Shown one piece after another: positions 19,121 to 27,823 of a DNA stretch of 64,000 nt (its first letter is position 1; each line of letters begins with the position of its first letter). Location: the NCBI GenBank assembly GCA_963725255.1, contig CAVRXV010000005.1, positions 186,001 through 250,000 on the forward strand. Direction: 5' to 3'. A program made the position numbers and the translations under genes. The stretch is from JAIEPX01 sp963725255. Lineage in GTDB: Bacteria; Pseudomonadota; Gammaproteobacteria; JAIEPX01. Under the pieces are notes generated by a model, which made no database searches, had not been told where the DNA came from, and saw nothing but the letters and a program-made list of their open reading frames with translations.

Positions 19121-19232
19121 GGGGTCAGGCATGCATATTTTCACGGGGTCAGGCATGCATCTATGCATCTAACGGTGTTAGACGCATAGATGCATGCCTG
19201 ACCCCAAGGTGAAAATATGCATGCCTGACCCC
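19121..19232. repeat. nested pair of REP-like palindromes downstream of rnpB
   Basis: The outer arms, 19121-19144 and 19209-19232, are perfect 24-bp inverted repeats (GGGGTCAGGCATGCATATTT onward). Between them lies a second perfect 22-bp inverted repeat, 19145-19166 and 19184-19205, with the same 15-base head but a different tail. It looks like one REP palindrome inserted into the loop of another. The right edge is only nine bases from the yheT start codon, so the structure lies in the yheT leader. Confidence 0.85.
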
Positions 19233-19241
19233 GAGGAAACA

Positions 19242-20228
19242 ATGTTGCAAAAAAGTCAATTTGAGCCAGCATGGTGGTTACGAAATGCTCACGCACAGAC
19301 CGTGTGGGCTACATTCATGCGGCCAGAAATTCCAATAATTTTTCAACCTCAACGTATGGAACTTCCTGACGGTGATTTTATCGATTTGTTGTGGGACAGT
19401 GCAAACGCAAATGATCATCATAAACCTATTGTTATATTGCTGCATGGTTTAGCAGGAAATATCACATCACCCTATGCTTACGGTTTAATGAGTGCAATAT
19501 CTAAAGAAGGGTGGCGTCCAGTATTTATGCATTTTCGTGGCAGTAGTGGAGAACCAAATCGATTGCCGCGGTATTATCATTCAGGTGATACTCAAGATGT
19601 TGCTTACGTTGTTAATATTTTGCAAGAAAAAAACCCGCAAGTTCCGATAGCGGCGATTGGAGTTTCATTAGGTGGTAATGTCATTTTAAAATGGTTGGGT
19701 GAAACAGGAAGCGCTAATCCACTTGCGTGTGCAGTGGCAGTTTCAGTTCCGTTTGAATTAAATCTAGCAACAAAAACGATGAATAGCGGTTTCTCAAAAA
19801 TTTATCAATGGCGATTATTGAGACAATTAAGAAAAGATGTTGAACAAAAATTTAAAAATAACAATATTATTTGTCCTTTTGATTTTGACAATCTATCCAG
19901 TGTAAAAAACTTTCATGAATTCGATGATTTAGTGACCGCGCCTTTGCATGATTTTATAGATGCCAATGATTATTATATGAAATCTAGTAGCCGACAATTT
20001 TTACCTGAGATTAAAGTACAAACATTGATTATTCATGCTGAAGATGATCCATTTATGCCCAGGTCAGTAATTCCTGCAGAAAATGAATTGTCTGCATCTA
20101 CTATATTAGAGCTCAGTAAACGAGGCGGACATGTGGGATTTGTTTCTGGGGATAAGTTTGGTCAAGCAGATTATTGGCTTGAACGAAGAATTCCAAAATT
20201 TCTTGCGCTTTTTTTAAACCGAAAGTAA
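19242..20228 (+). CDS. yheT: YheT-family alpha/beta hydrolase
   Basis: Alpha/beta-hydrolase of the YheT (UPF0017) family; the physiological substrate is unknown. Visible marks are the opening WWLRNAHAQTVWATF, the oxyanion-region LLHGLAGN, HFRGSSGEPN, the nucleophile elbow GVSLGGN, the acid in HAEDDPFMP and the catalytic histidine in KRGGHVGF. The frame is open from 19194, but that extension is translated REP sequence. The start at 19242 follows GAGGAAAC and gives 328 residues, the usual family length. It converges with the cytochrome b561 gene, with a long hairpin between the two stops. Confidence 0.93.
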   Translation: MLQKSQFEPAWWLRNAHAQTVWATFMRPEIPIIFQPQRMELPDGDFIDLLWDSANANDHHKPIVILLHGLAGNITSPYAYGLMSAISKEGWRPVFMHFRGSSGEPNRLPRYYHSGDTQDVAYVVNILQEKNPQVPIAAIGVSLGGNVILKWLGETGSANPLACAVAVSVPFELNLATKTMNSGFSKIYQWRLLRQLRKDVEQKFKNNNIICPFDFDNLSSVKNFHEFDDLVTAPLHDFIDANDYYMKSSSRQFLPEIKVQTLIIHAEDDPFMPRSVIPAENELSASTILELSKRGGHVGFVSGDKFGQADYWLERRIPKFLALFLNRK

Positions 20229-20232
20229 AGCG

Positions 20233-20301
20233 GAGGGTGTCAAGTCTCAAATTGACGATTTCGTTTAATCTGAAATCGTCAATTTGAGACTTGACACCCT
20301 C
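20233..20301. repeat. 30-bp perfect hairpin between convergent genes (REP-like)
   Basis: GAGGGTGTCAAGTCTCAAAT and ten further bases pair perfectly with their complement across a nine-base loop. The right end overlaps the stop codon of the cytochrome b561 gene, and the left end begins five bases after the yheT stop. It has no poly-U tail on either strand but would form a very stable stem in both transcripts, so it may protect the 3' ends or slow polymerase. A degenerate single arm of the same sequence occurs at 43708-43739. Confidence 0.8.
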
Positions 20302-20836
20302 ATGGAAGCATTCTTCGAAGTATATTATCTTTTAGAATAAAATGATGATGAAGAGCCGCTAAAATATGCAGTGATAACATACTAATAATGATCCAGAGTG
20401 TTGTAATGTGAATTTGTTTGGCTAAATGTTTTACTGATGTACTGACAGGAACAAAAGGCATGGGTAATTCGAACAGGCCATAAAAATTCGGAGTATAGCC
20501 AGAGGATGTTGATTTTGCCCAACCAGAACCTATCATGACAATGAGTGCAATATAGAGAAAATAATGCGTCAAGGTTGAGGCTGCTCTCTGCCATCTTGGA
20601 ATAGAATTTGGTAGAGCTGGAACGTGATTCCACCAGCGCCAATAAATACGAAAAAGTAAAATGCCTAAAATCGTTAATCCGACTTCTTCATGATAACCAT
20701 ACAGTTTTGATGATAGAGGTTCGGCAACGGATCCCATCGTGAAGCCGATGATCAACATGAAAGTCACGCCGAGAGCGATGGTCCAGTGAAGAAATTTACT
20801 GAGCGAGCCATAGGTGGTCGGTGTGTTTTTGATCAT
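20300..20836 (-). CDS. cytochrome b561 family membrane protein
   Basis: Di-heme quinone-linked cytochrome b of the CybB type, a four-helix inner-membrane protein. The sequence begins YGSLSKFLHWTIALGVTFMLIIGF with the first heme-ligand histidine in LHW. Further histidines are in GYHEEVGLTILGILLFRIYW and in the C-terminal LAKQIHITTLWIIISMLSLHILAALHHHFI. There are four hydrophobic segments. The start at 20836 follows AGGAGAG seven bases away and gives 178 residues, normal for the family; an open extension to 20902 has no ribosome site. Its stop codon is part of the long hairpin shared with yheT. The electron acceptor is unknown; superoxide:quinone reduction is known for E. coli CybB. Confidence 0.9.
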   Translation of the reverse strand: MIKNTPTTYGSLSKFLHWTIALGVTFMLIIGFTMGSVAEPLSSKLYGYHEEVGLTILGILLFRIYWRWWNHVPALPNSIPRWQRAASTLTHYFLYIALIVMIGSGWAKSTSSGYTPNFYGLFELPMPFVPVSTSVKHLAKQIHITTLWIIISMLSLHILAALHHHFILKDNILRRMLP

Positions 20837-20982
20837 GTGTGCTCTCCTCAATTGAGTAATTTGACGCGATATCCAGGCAGGACAGAATTCTATCAGCCTC
20901 ATAGAGCGTTTCCAATATTAAAATCGGTACTACGGTAACCTTTTTGCGTAGAATTTGCTAGAATAGATTGATTGGTTAATGA

Positions 20983-22434
20983 GTGAACCCTAAAGAAATG
21001 AAATTAAGCCTACAACTTCCAACTGTAATTTTGCTGTTGATGTCAGCCCTTCCTGGATTGGCTGAAATGACGACCCCATCTCAAAAGATCGAAACTCGAT
21101 TCTTCTCGGCGGAGAAAGAGCAATCACCGACTAAACAAATGAAGCTGCAAGATGCTATATTGTTAGCCTTACGCAATAACCCACAGATACAGTCAGCGCG
21201 GTTGCAACGGGTGGTTGATAAGTTCAGTCTTGAAGTGGCGCGTAATGAGTTTTTGCCGCAGTACGGTGTTTCAGGTATTGCGACGTATTCACAAGGATCA
21301 AGGCCTGACTATAGGGCTAGTCCGGAGTTGAGCTTAAAGACGGCAATAGGTACTCAAATCGCTGTCAGTGGTCAGCCTGCATTGAATACGGATGAGGAGC
21401 ATCGTCTGACACTGACTGTGACTCAGCCTTTATTACGTGGATTCGGTCCTAAAGTGAATCTGGCCGGATATCGGAACAGCCTAGATAACGAAGAAATTAA
21501 TAAACTCACTTTACGCGATCGATTTCAATCTACAGTCACAGAAGTGATCACTGGGTACTACCAAGTTGTGCAAGATTATAATCGTTTGGATGTGGACAAA
21601 GCTTCTTTGAAAGAATCTGAACAAACTCTACATGCGACCGAAATGCAAATTAAAGCAGGAAAACGTCCAGAAACAGATATTTCTCAACAAGCAGCACAGG
21701 TTGCACAACAACGATTTGCCATAACACAAGACCTTAACACTATTGATCAAGACACTCAAAAATTATTGATTATTTTAGGATTGGATCCCCACTCGAATAT
21801 ATCAATCGACAAAAAAATTGATTTATCACTTCAAACCTTACCTTCTAAAGAAGAGAGTGTTCGAGTTGCGCTGTGTAATAATATTAACTATAGAAAAGGT
21901 CTTATTTCATTAAAAACAAAATACCGAGATCTTGATGTGGCGAAAAATAATCAACTTTGGGATTTAAGTGTCACTGCAACAAATGCTCAAAATTTATTGT
22001 CAAAATACGAAGATATTCATTCAGATCGACGCGTGGTGTTTAATCTTGATATCCCTATTGGTGACAAATCACGGCAGCAAACGTTAGTGAATGCAAAAAC
22101 AAGTTTAGACCAGTTTAAAATCGATCAACATAACACGGAAAGACAGCTTGTCAGTGATGTGATAACGGCCTTACGAAACTTAAGTGCACAACGCGAACAA
22201 ATTAAATTGGCTGAAAAAAGTGTGGAATACTCTGAACAAAGTATGCGAATTGCTCAGAAGAAATTTCAGTATGGTCGATCCAGTATGTTTGAAGTAACTT
22301 CATTACAGCGTCAGGTGACATCTCAACTGCAGACGTTGATTAATCAGAAAATTACGTATCTCAATACGATGGCGCAATTTGAGCAAACATTAGGTACCTC
22401 GCTGAGGCGGTGGGGTGTCGATATAATCTACTAG
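20983..22434 (+). CDS. TolC-like outer-membrane efflux protein
   Basis: Outer-membrane factor of a tripartite exporter. It has 483 residues with an N-terminal signal peptide ending near LPGLAE. There are two outer-membrane-efflux repeats: the first has KLQDAILLALRNNPQIQSARLQ and NSLDNEEINKLTLRDRFQ, the second SVRVALCNNINYRKGLISLK and the C-terminal KFQYGRSSMFEVTSLQRQVTSQLQTL. Long amphipathic helices rich in Gln and Ala form the trans-periplasmic barrel in this family. The frame starts with GTG at 20983; ATG at 20998 is an equally good start just before the signal peptide, and neither has a strong ribosome site. It is first in a four-gene operon with an adaptor lipoprotein, an ATPase and a permease. 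Confidence 0.9.
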   Translation: MNPKEMKLSLQLPTVILLLMSALPGLAEMTTPSQKIETRFFSAEKEQSPTKQMKLQDAILLALRNNPQIQSARLQRVVDKFSLEVARNEFLPQYGVSGIATYSQGSRPDYRASPELSLKTAIGTQIAVSGQPALNTDEEHRLTLTVTQPLLRGFGPKVNLAGYRNSLDNEEINKLTLRDRFQSTVTEVITGYYQVVQDYNRLDVDKASLKESEQTLHATEMQIKAGKRPETDISQQAAQVAQQRFAITQDLNTIDQDTQKLLIILGLDPHSNISIDKKIDLSLQTLPSKEESVRVALCNNINYRKGLISLKTKYRDLDVAKNNQLWDLSVTATNAQNLLSKYEDIHSDRRVVFNLDIPIGDKSRQQTLVNAKTSLDQFKIDQHNTERQLVSDVITALRNLSAQREQIKLAEKSVEYSEQSMRIAQKKFQYGRSSMFEVTSLQRQVTSQLQTLINQKITYLNTMAQFEQTLGTSLRRWGVDIIY

Positions 22435-22444
22435 TAGGATAGCA

Positions 22445-23638
22445 ATGAAAACTCATTTGAAATGTACATCTTTATTCATCTGTTTTATTCTGCTTACAAT
22501 TGCAGGGTGTAATAAAAATAATAATTCTGCAGCTGAAGGGCATGAGCGCATTATTACAGTGCAGCAAAAACCTGATTTAGTGATGTTGCCCTATACAGGT
22601 AAAATAAGTCCCGCACAAGTAGTGACAGTCACAAATCCTGAAGAAGGGGTTGTGTCAAAAATGAATTTTAAATACGGGCAAGAGGTAAAAAAAGACCAAT
22701 TTTTACTCGCTTTAAATTCAGTAAAATTAGAAGCCGATTTTCATGAGGCAGTGTCAAATTTTTTGAAGGCCAAGGATCGATATCTCATTAGTCAATCGAA
22801 TTTTGCGGGGTCAGGTCAACTTTATAAAGAAAAAATTATTTCACGTCAGGAATTTACGAATGAAAAAAGTCAGCACGAAAATGATGAGCTCACTTTTATA
22901 GACGCGAAATTTAAATTAGAGAAGATATTGGACTATGTTCCAGGCTTTGATAAAAGCATCGAAAAAATTAATTTAAAAGATATTAAACATATTGAACGCA
23001 TTTTCGCAACTTCGATGGAAGATTTGGTGATTAAGGCTCCGGCGGCGGGCATTATATTATTTCCCGTGCAAGTTAAATCGGATGAGGGTACTGGAGAATT
23101 GGTAGTTGGAAGTGAAATTAAAAAAGGACAAGCTTTAGTATCGATCGGTGACTTGAATGGGATCACAGTCGATTTTCAAGTAAACGAAGCTGATATCAAT
23201 CGGGTTAAACCGGGGCAAACAGTGATTGTTTCAACTTCGGGTGCTCACAGTGTTACCTTGAACGGGCAAGTTAAATCAATTGCTGTTCAAGCAAAAAACA
23301 TCCGAGGCGGAAATGAAGCCGCGAGTTTTCCTGCAACTGCTCACGTTGAAAAAATTACTCCAGAGCAACGCGAATTTATTCGTGTTGGTATGTCGGCGAA
23401 AGTTATGGTCAAAATTCTGGGTAAGTCTGAGATCATGATTCCAATTTCAGCAATTAAATCTGAAAAAGGTAAGCGTTGGGTAGTGGTTGTTGATGCTTCA
23501 GGAAAACGCAATAAACGCGAAGTGAGTACGGGACACACTACGCTCACTGATGTGATTGTCACCCAAGGATTAAAATCTGGAGAGAAAATCGTCGTGCATG
23601 AAAATCCATCGTCAAGTGAAGAAGAGAACGATGATTGA
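22445..23638 (+). CDS. MacA-like periplasmic adaptor lipoprotein
   Basis: Membrane-fusion protein (HlyD/RND adaptor fold) that links the inner-membrane ABC permease to the TolC-like channel. A lipoprotein signal with lipobox TIAGC puts the acylated cysteine near residue 22. A lipoyl-like half-motif lies at VSKMNFKYGQEVKKDQFLLALNS, an alpha-hairpin at about 100-175, the second half near IKAPAAGIILFPVQVKSDEG, then the beta-barrel (VDFQVNEADINRVKPGQTVIV). The length of 397 is normal. It starts ten bases after the TolC-like stop and overlaps the ATPase gene by eight bases, so it is translationally coupled. The substrate is unknown; MacAB-type systems export lipopeptides, macrolides or toxins. Confidence 0.9.
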   Translation: MKTHLKCTSLFICFILLTIAGCNKNNNSAAEGHERIITVQQKPDLVMLPYTGKISPAQVVTVTNPEEGVVSKMNFKYGQEVKKDQFLLALNSVKLEADFHEAVSNFLKAKDRYLISQSNFAGSGQLYKEKIISRQEFTNEKSQHENDELTFIDAKFKLEKILDYVPGFDKSIEKINLKDIKHIERIFATSMEDLVIKAPAAGIILFPVQVKSDEGTGELVVGSEIKKGQALVSIGDLNGITVDFQVNEADINRVKPGQTVIVSTSGAHSVTLNGQVKSIAVQAKNIRGGNEAASFPATAHVEKITPEQREFIRVGMSAKVMVKILGKSEIMIPISAIKSEKGKRWVVVVDASGKRNKREVSTGHTTLTDVIVTQGLKSGEKIVVHENPSSSEEENDD

Positions 23639-24293
23639 ATTACATAATATTCACAAATCTTATTTTTTAGCAGGTCAAGAAGAACCTGTTTTGAAAGGTA
23701 TTAACTTTAATTTGAATGATGGTGATATGGTAGCGCTTATGGGGCCCTCGGGTTCCGGGAAATCTACCCTAATGAACATCATCGGTCTTCTTGATCATCC
23801 TACTTCAGGCACTTACAAACTAAATAAAAGTGAAATTGCTTCGTTTGAAAGTGATCAACTCGCAGAACTGAGAAATCGATATATTGGTTTTGTTTTCCAA
23901 TCATTTTTTTTACTTCCACGATTAACGGCATTGCAAAATGTAATGTTACCGTTGCTCTATCGTAATTTGTCTCGTGAAGAAATGAAGGCAAAGGCGATGG
24001 AAAAATTAATTAAAGTGGGTATGAGAGATTTGACTCATCATAAACCGACTCAGTTATCTGGTGGTCAACAGCAACGTGTCGCTATTGCCCGAGCTTTAGT
24101 GGGAGAACCAAAAGTTATTTTAGCTGACGAACCTACGGGTGCTCTTGATGCCAAAACCAGTCAAGAAGTTATGGATTTGTTAATTGATCTCAATCAAAAC
24201 GAAGGCGCCACTATTGTTGTTGTCACGCATGATGAAGATGTGGCGAGCCAGTGTAAAAAAATAACTCGAATTCGTGATGGGAGGCTGGTTTAG
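23631..24293 (+). CDS. ABC transporter ATPase, MacB/LolD type
   Basis: Energises the adjacent permease. Walker A is GPSGSGKST, the Q-loop lies in GFVFQSFFLLPRLTALQNV, the signature is LSGGQQQRVAIARAL, Walker B is VILADEPTGALDAKT and the switch histidine is in VVVTHDEDVA. The start at 23631 (MIELHNIHKSY) overlaps the end of the adaptor gene and gives 220 residues, standard for LolD/MacB-type ATPases. In E. coli MacB the ATPase and permease are fused; here they are separate genes, as in many three-gene export operons. Confidence 0.95.
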   Translation: MIELHNIHKSYFLAGQEEPVLKGINFNLNDGDMVALMGPSGSGKSTLMNIIGLLDHPTSGTYKLNKSEIASFESDQLAELRNRYIGFVFQSFFLLPRLTALQNVMLPLLYRNLSREEMKAKAMEKLIKVGMRDLTHHKPTQLSGGQQQRVAIARALVGEPKVILADEPTGALDAKTSQEVMDLLIDLNQNEGATIVVVTHDEDVASQCKKITRIRDGRLV

Positions 24294-24294
24294 T

Positions 24295-25488
24295 ATGCTC
24301 ATCAAAACCCATCTTCGAGAATCGTTGCAGAATTTAATGAGTGCGAAATTGCGTTCTTTCTTGGCGATATTGGGCGTATTGGTAGGGACTGCTTCCGTTG
24401 TTGCATTAGTGTCTGGTGGACAGCTTGCGACTGAACATGCATTGGCTCAGTTTAGAGAGTTAGGTACCGATTTGCTTGCGGTGACACTGCAAGACATCAG
24501 TCGAGATGGCTCTAAAGAAACGGATAAAGAAATGGAGTCAGAGCATGTTAAAAATGTAGCCAATCATTTAAAGAGTGTCGAATTGTCAGCCCCGTACGCA
24601 GTTGATTTTTCGGCCATTAATTATAATGGTCATCAACTTCGAGGAAATATTGTTGGGGCAACTGAAACATTGCAGACAATATTAAAATTAAAATTAAAAC
24701 AGGGACGGTTTATTTCTGATCTTGATCAAAAAGAGTCTTATTGCGTGTTGGGCGACGGGCTCTACAAGAAATTAGTCAGCATAGGAATGTTTGATGTTTT
24801 AGGGGAGCACGTTCGTTTAGGTGATCGTTACTTTACGATCATAGGCGTATTACAGAAAACAAATGAAAATATGTTTTTTTTGGTGGACGTGAATAATTCC
24901 ATTGTAATTCCAGCTTTTGCAGCATTGGCATTGAATAATTACGTGACTCTGAATAATATCGTATTCAAAATTAAACCAGATCAAGAAGTGGATCCAATAA
25001 AGGATTCAATCACCTCTGCATTTGCTGAGTATTTTCCGCAGAAAAAAATATTCTTTCGTAGCCCTCAAGAAATCATCAATGGTATGAAAAAACAAAATGA
25101 AACATTTACCCTGTTACTTGGATTTATAGGCAGTATCGCATTAATTGTCGGTGGTATTGGTGTTATGAATATCATGTTGGTTTCGGTGGTTGAGCGTCGT
25201 CGCGAAATTGGTGTTCGTATGGCGGTAGGAGCAAAGCGTCGGGATATTCAATTGATGTTTTTAACCGAGGCTGTTGTTCTCACTTTGTTTGGTGGGTTGG
25301 TGGGTGTTATCACTGGCGAAGTGGTCGCTTGGATGGTCGCATTAATTAGCCAATGGAAGTTCCATTTCTATCTTTTACCATTGATGGTCGGTTTTTTTGT
25401 TTCGGCCTTGGTGGGCATATTCTTTGGTTTCTATCCTGCTCGTAAGGCTTCTTTACTGGATCCTATTGAGACGCTCAGATCTGAATAA
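24295..25488 (+). CDS. MacB-like ABC permease (FtsX family)
   Basis: Inner-membrane permease with four predicted helices: one near residues 20-45 (SAKLRSFLAILGVLVGTASVVAL), then a periplasmic domain of about 220 residues, then three helices near the C-terminus (LLGFIGSIALIVGGIGVMNIMLVSVVERRREIGVRMAVGA, and two after it). It ends with the FtsX/MacB motif FYPARKASLLDPIETLR. The start at 24295 lies ten bases after GGGAGG; two upstream starts at 24274 and 24277 lie inside the ATPase gene. It is last in the operon; a dispersed repeat begins 15 bp after its stop. Mechanotransmission rather than transport through the membrane is the known mode for this family. Confidence 0.92.
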   Translation: MLIKTHLRESLQNLMSAKLRSFLAILGVLVGTASVVALVSGGQLATEHALAQFRELGTDLLAVTLQDISRDGSKETDKEMESEHVKNVANHLKSVELSAPYAVDFSAINYNGHQLRGNIVGATETLQTILKLKLKQGRFISDLDQKESYCVLGDGLYKKLVSIGMFDVLGEHVRLGDRYFTIIGVLQKTNENMFFLVDVNNSIVIPAFAALALNNYVTLNNIVFKIKPDQEVDPIKDSITSAFAEYFPQKKIFFRSPQEIINGMKKQNETFTLLLGFIGSIALIVGGIGVMNIMLVSVVERRREIGVRMAVGAKRRDIQLMFLTEAVVLTLFGGLVGVITGEVVAWMVALISQWKFHFYLLPLMVGFFVSALVGIFFGFYPARKASLLDPIETLRSE

Positions 25489-25503
25489 GTTAGTGGTTCC
25501 CGG

Positions 25504-25678
25504 CTAAGGAAAATCATTACAAGATTTACCTTGCGCGATGAGGGGTTTTAGGGGAGAGAATCGTGATTCTCTCCCCTAAATATATCAAAGGGAGCATCTC
25601 CCGGTTTTATAATCAGCAGCCCTGAATATAGGGCATTGAGTAACCAAAACATCCAAAATCCTTAACCGAGAGATGCTG
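25504..25678 (+). repeat. dispersed repeat element, copy 2 (full)
   Basis: The same element as 11812-12001. It has the 16-bp perfect hairpin at 25547-25580 and inverted ends AGCATCTCCCGGTT (25593-25606) and AACCGAGAGATGCT (25664-25677). Its mismatch lies in the opposite arm from copy 1, so both copies keep pairing. It is about 15 bp shorter near the left end. It lies between the MacB-like operon and ompH, and ends about 155 bp before the ompH start codon. Confidence 0.75.
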
Positions 25679-25831
25679 TGAATAAGATAGCTTTTGTGGC
25701 ACGATTGGCGGCTTTGTGCTATGGTTATTGCTGTATGCCTCATCTTTAGTTTGGGCATGGAAGCATTCGAGCTTGGACATATTGTTTATGCAATATCCAG
25801 GTTAGTTATAATCATTTGTAAGGAGAATTTT

Positions 25832-26419
25832 ATGCGTAAAGTAATCGTGGGTATTTTTTCTGGTTTGATGATGTTAGGTGCTGTCAATGCAATGGCTGCA
25901 GATCCTATCGGGGTTGTTGATTACCAAAAACTAAGTCAAGTCATCTCTTTTCAAGATCTTTTTAAAACACGAATGGAAACAGCTACTGCTTCATCGCGTC
26001 AAGATATTGAAACGTTAACAAAAGCTATGCAAGAAAAACAAAAACAATTGGACGACAAAACAGCAAAATTAACAGACGCTCAAAAGAAAGCATTAACTGA
26101 TACTGTCGATCAGCAAAAAAAGAAATTAGCTGAGATGCAAACTGAATCTCAAAAGAAAATTATGGACGTACGTACCAATCTTGGAAATGAGCTTAAACAA
26201 AAGCTTGATCAAGTAATGGGAGAAGTTGCGTCTAAACATAATCTTTCTATGGTTTTGGTAAATGCCAGTGTTGCTTATGCAGCAAACAAAGTTGATGTTA
26301 CTGATGAGGTAGCGTCTGAGTTATCAAAAGTATTGGGTGTGAAATTGGTATCACCTTCAGATCAAAAACCTGGAATGATGCAACAGCGTATGATGGGACG
26401 AAAACCTATTGTTCAATAG
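25832..26419 (+). CDS. OmpH/Skp-like periplasmic protein
   Basis: A 195-residue secreted protein with a signal peptide cleaved near NAMAA. It opens with the OmpH strand GVVDYQKL and continues with long charged helices (about 60-130, rich in Gln, Lys and Asp, coiled-coil pattern with KQKQLDDKTAKLTDAQKKAL). The C-terminal strand includes MVLVNASVAYA. Skp-type proteins are trimeric chaperones that hold outer-membrane proteins in the periplasm. The start at 25832 follows AGGAG six bases away; the open frame reaches back to 25694 without a ribosome site. Unlike the common context (bamA-skp-lpxD) it stands alone here, before trkA, so a different client range is possible. The family call is good. 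Confidence 0.85.
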   Translation: MRKVIVGIFSGLMMLGAVNAMAADPIGVVDYQKLSQVISFQDLFKTRMETATASSRQDIETLTKAMQEKQKQLDDKTAKLTDAQKKALTDTVDQQKKKLAEMQTESQKKIMDVRTNLGNELKQKLDQVMGEVASKHNLSMVLVNASVAYAANKVDVTDEVASELSKVLGVKLVSPSDQKPGMMQQRMMGRKPIVQ

Positions 26420-26444
26420 AGATTTCTCTACAGGGCATTGATTA

Positions 26445-27818
26445 GTGAAAATTGTAATCTTAGGCGCGGGTCAAGTCGGATCAACTTTAGCGGAAAATTT
26501 GGCTGGAGAGCATCACGATGTGACCCTCGTCGACATGAACGAGAATGTTCTAAAAGATATTCAAGACCGTTTAGATGTTCGTACTGTTGTAGGCAGTGCA
26601 TCGTATCCTGAAGTGTTACGACAAGCAGGTACCGATAGTGCCGATATGCTCATTGCAGTGACAGATAATGACGAAGTTAATATGATTGCCTGTCAAGTCG
26701 CTTATTCGTTATTTAATACACCATCAAAAATCGCACGTGTTCGTTCTCCTCATTATTTTATCCGCAAAGAACTATTTGGTCAGGACAGTCTTCCAATCGA
26801 TGTATTTATTAGTCCTGAGACATTAGTGACGAACTATATCAAAGAATTAATCGATCATCCTGGTGCTTTACAGGTTCTCGATTTTTCGGATCATCGGGTT
26901 AAATTGGTTGCTATTAAACCTCTCTATGGTGGGTCAATTGTTGGAAAATCTTTAAAGAAACTTAAAGATTATATTCACGGTGTTGAGATGAGAATTGCCG
27001 CGATATTTCGAGATGGTCGATCAATACCGTTGAATGGTTCTACAGTTATAGAAGTAGGAGATGAGATTTTTTTCATCACTGCCAGTGAAAATATTCGTGC
27101 TGTTATGGCCGCGTTGGGACGAACGTACAGACCGTATAAACAAATTATGATCGGTGGTGGTGGAAATGTTGGCAGCAGTTTGGCTGCGCAACTTGAAAAT
27201 GATTATCAGGTTAAGATTATTGATCATAATCGTGCTAACTGTGAGCGGTTGGCGAAGCAATTACACAATACAACCATTTTATGTGGTGATGTTGCTGATA
27301 AAGAATTGTTGTTTAATGAAAATATTGAACAAACGGATCTCTATTGTGCAGTAACGAGTGACGATGAAGCTAATATCATGGCAGCGCTGCAAGCAAAGCG
27401 CATGGGTGCTCGGGAAGTAATGGCATTAATTATGCGCCCAGCTTATGTCGATTTAATTGAAGGCGGCGAAATTAATATTGCCATATCACCTCAACAAGCC
27501 ACTATCAGTAGTATTTTGGCACATGTTCGAGGTGGTGATGTAGTTAGTGTACATTCTCTGCGTCGAGGTGCAGCGGAAGCAATTGAAGCCATTGCGAATG
27601 GTGATGAAAAAACATCCAAAGTCGTTGGGCGTACATTGGAAGAACTCGAAATGCCTCGTTCGACAACGATCGGTGCAATTGTCAGAGCAGGAGACGTCAT
27701 TATTCCTCATCATGATACTCGGATTGAATCTGGCGATCATGTTATATTATTTGTTTCTGAAAAATCACATTTGCGTGAAGTCGAAAAAATGTTTTCTGTG
27801 AAAGTGACTTACATTTAG
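26445..27818 (+). CDS. trkA: Trk system potassium-uptake regulatory protein TrkA
   Basis: Peripheral NAD(H)/nucleotide-binding subunit that gates the potassium channel TrkH. The 457 residues contain two tandem RCK modules, each with a Rossmann TrkA-N part and a TrkA-C part. The first GAGQVGSTLAENL is near residues 7-19 with acidic VTLVDMN. The second begins with GGGGNVGSSLAAQL near 238. The C-terminal part ends DHVILFVSEKSHLREVEKMF. The start is GTG at 26445. Its partner trkH is about 1.6 kb downstream, separated by two small genes on the other strand, so both subunits are in this window but not in one operon. Confidence 0.96.
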   Translation: MKIVILGAGQVGSTLAENLAGEHHDVTLVDMNENVLKDIQDRLDVRTVVGSASYPEVLRQAGTDSADMLIAVTDNDEVNMIACQVAYSLFNTPSKIARVRSPHYFIRKELFGQDSLPIDVFISPETLVTNYIKELIDHPGALQVLDFSDHRVKLVAIKPLYGGSIVGKSLKKLKDYIHGVEMRIAAIFRDGRSIPLNGSTVIEVGDEIFFITASENIRAVMAALGRTYRPYKQIMIGGGGNVGSSLAAQLENDYQVKIIDHNRANCERLAKQLHNTTILCGDVADKELLFNENIEQTDLYCAVTSDDEANIMAALQAKRMGAREVMALIMRPAYVDLIEGGEINIAISPQQATISSILAHVRGGDVVSVHSLRRGAAEAIEAIANGDEKTSKVVGRTLEELEMPRSTTIGAIVRAGDVIIPHHDTRIESGDHVILFVSEKSHLREVEKMFSVKVTYI

Positions 27819-27823
27819 CTAGG

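Noticed and set aside
22805..22818. GGGGTCAGG inside the adaptor gene, resembling the REP head
   Set aside because: It is only nine bases, lacks the GCATGCA part and an inverted partner, and encodes normal adaptor sequence.
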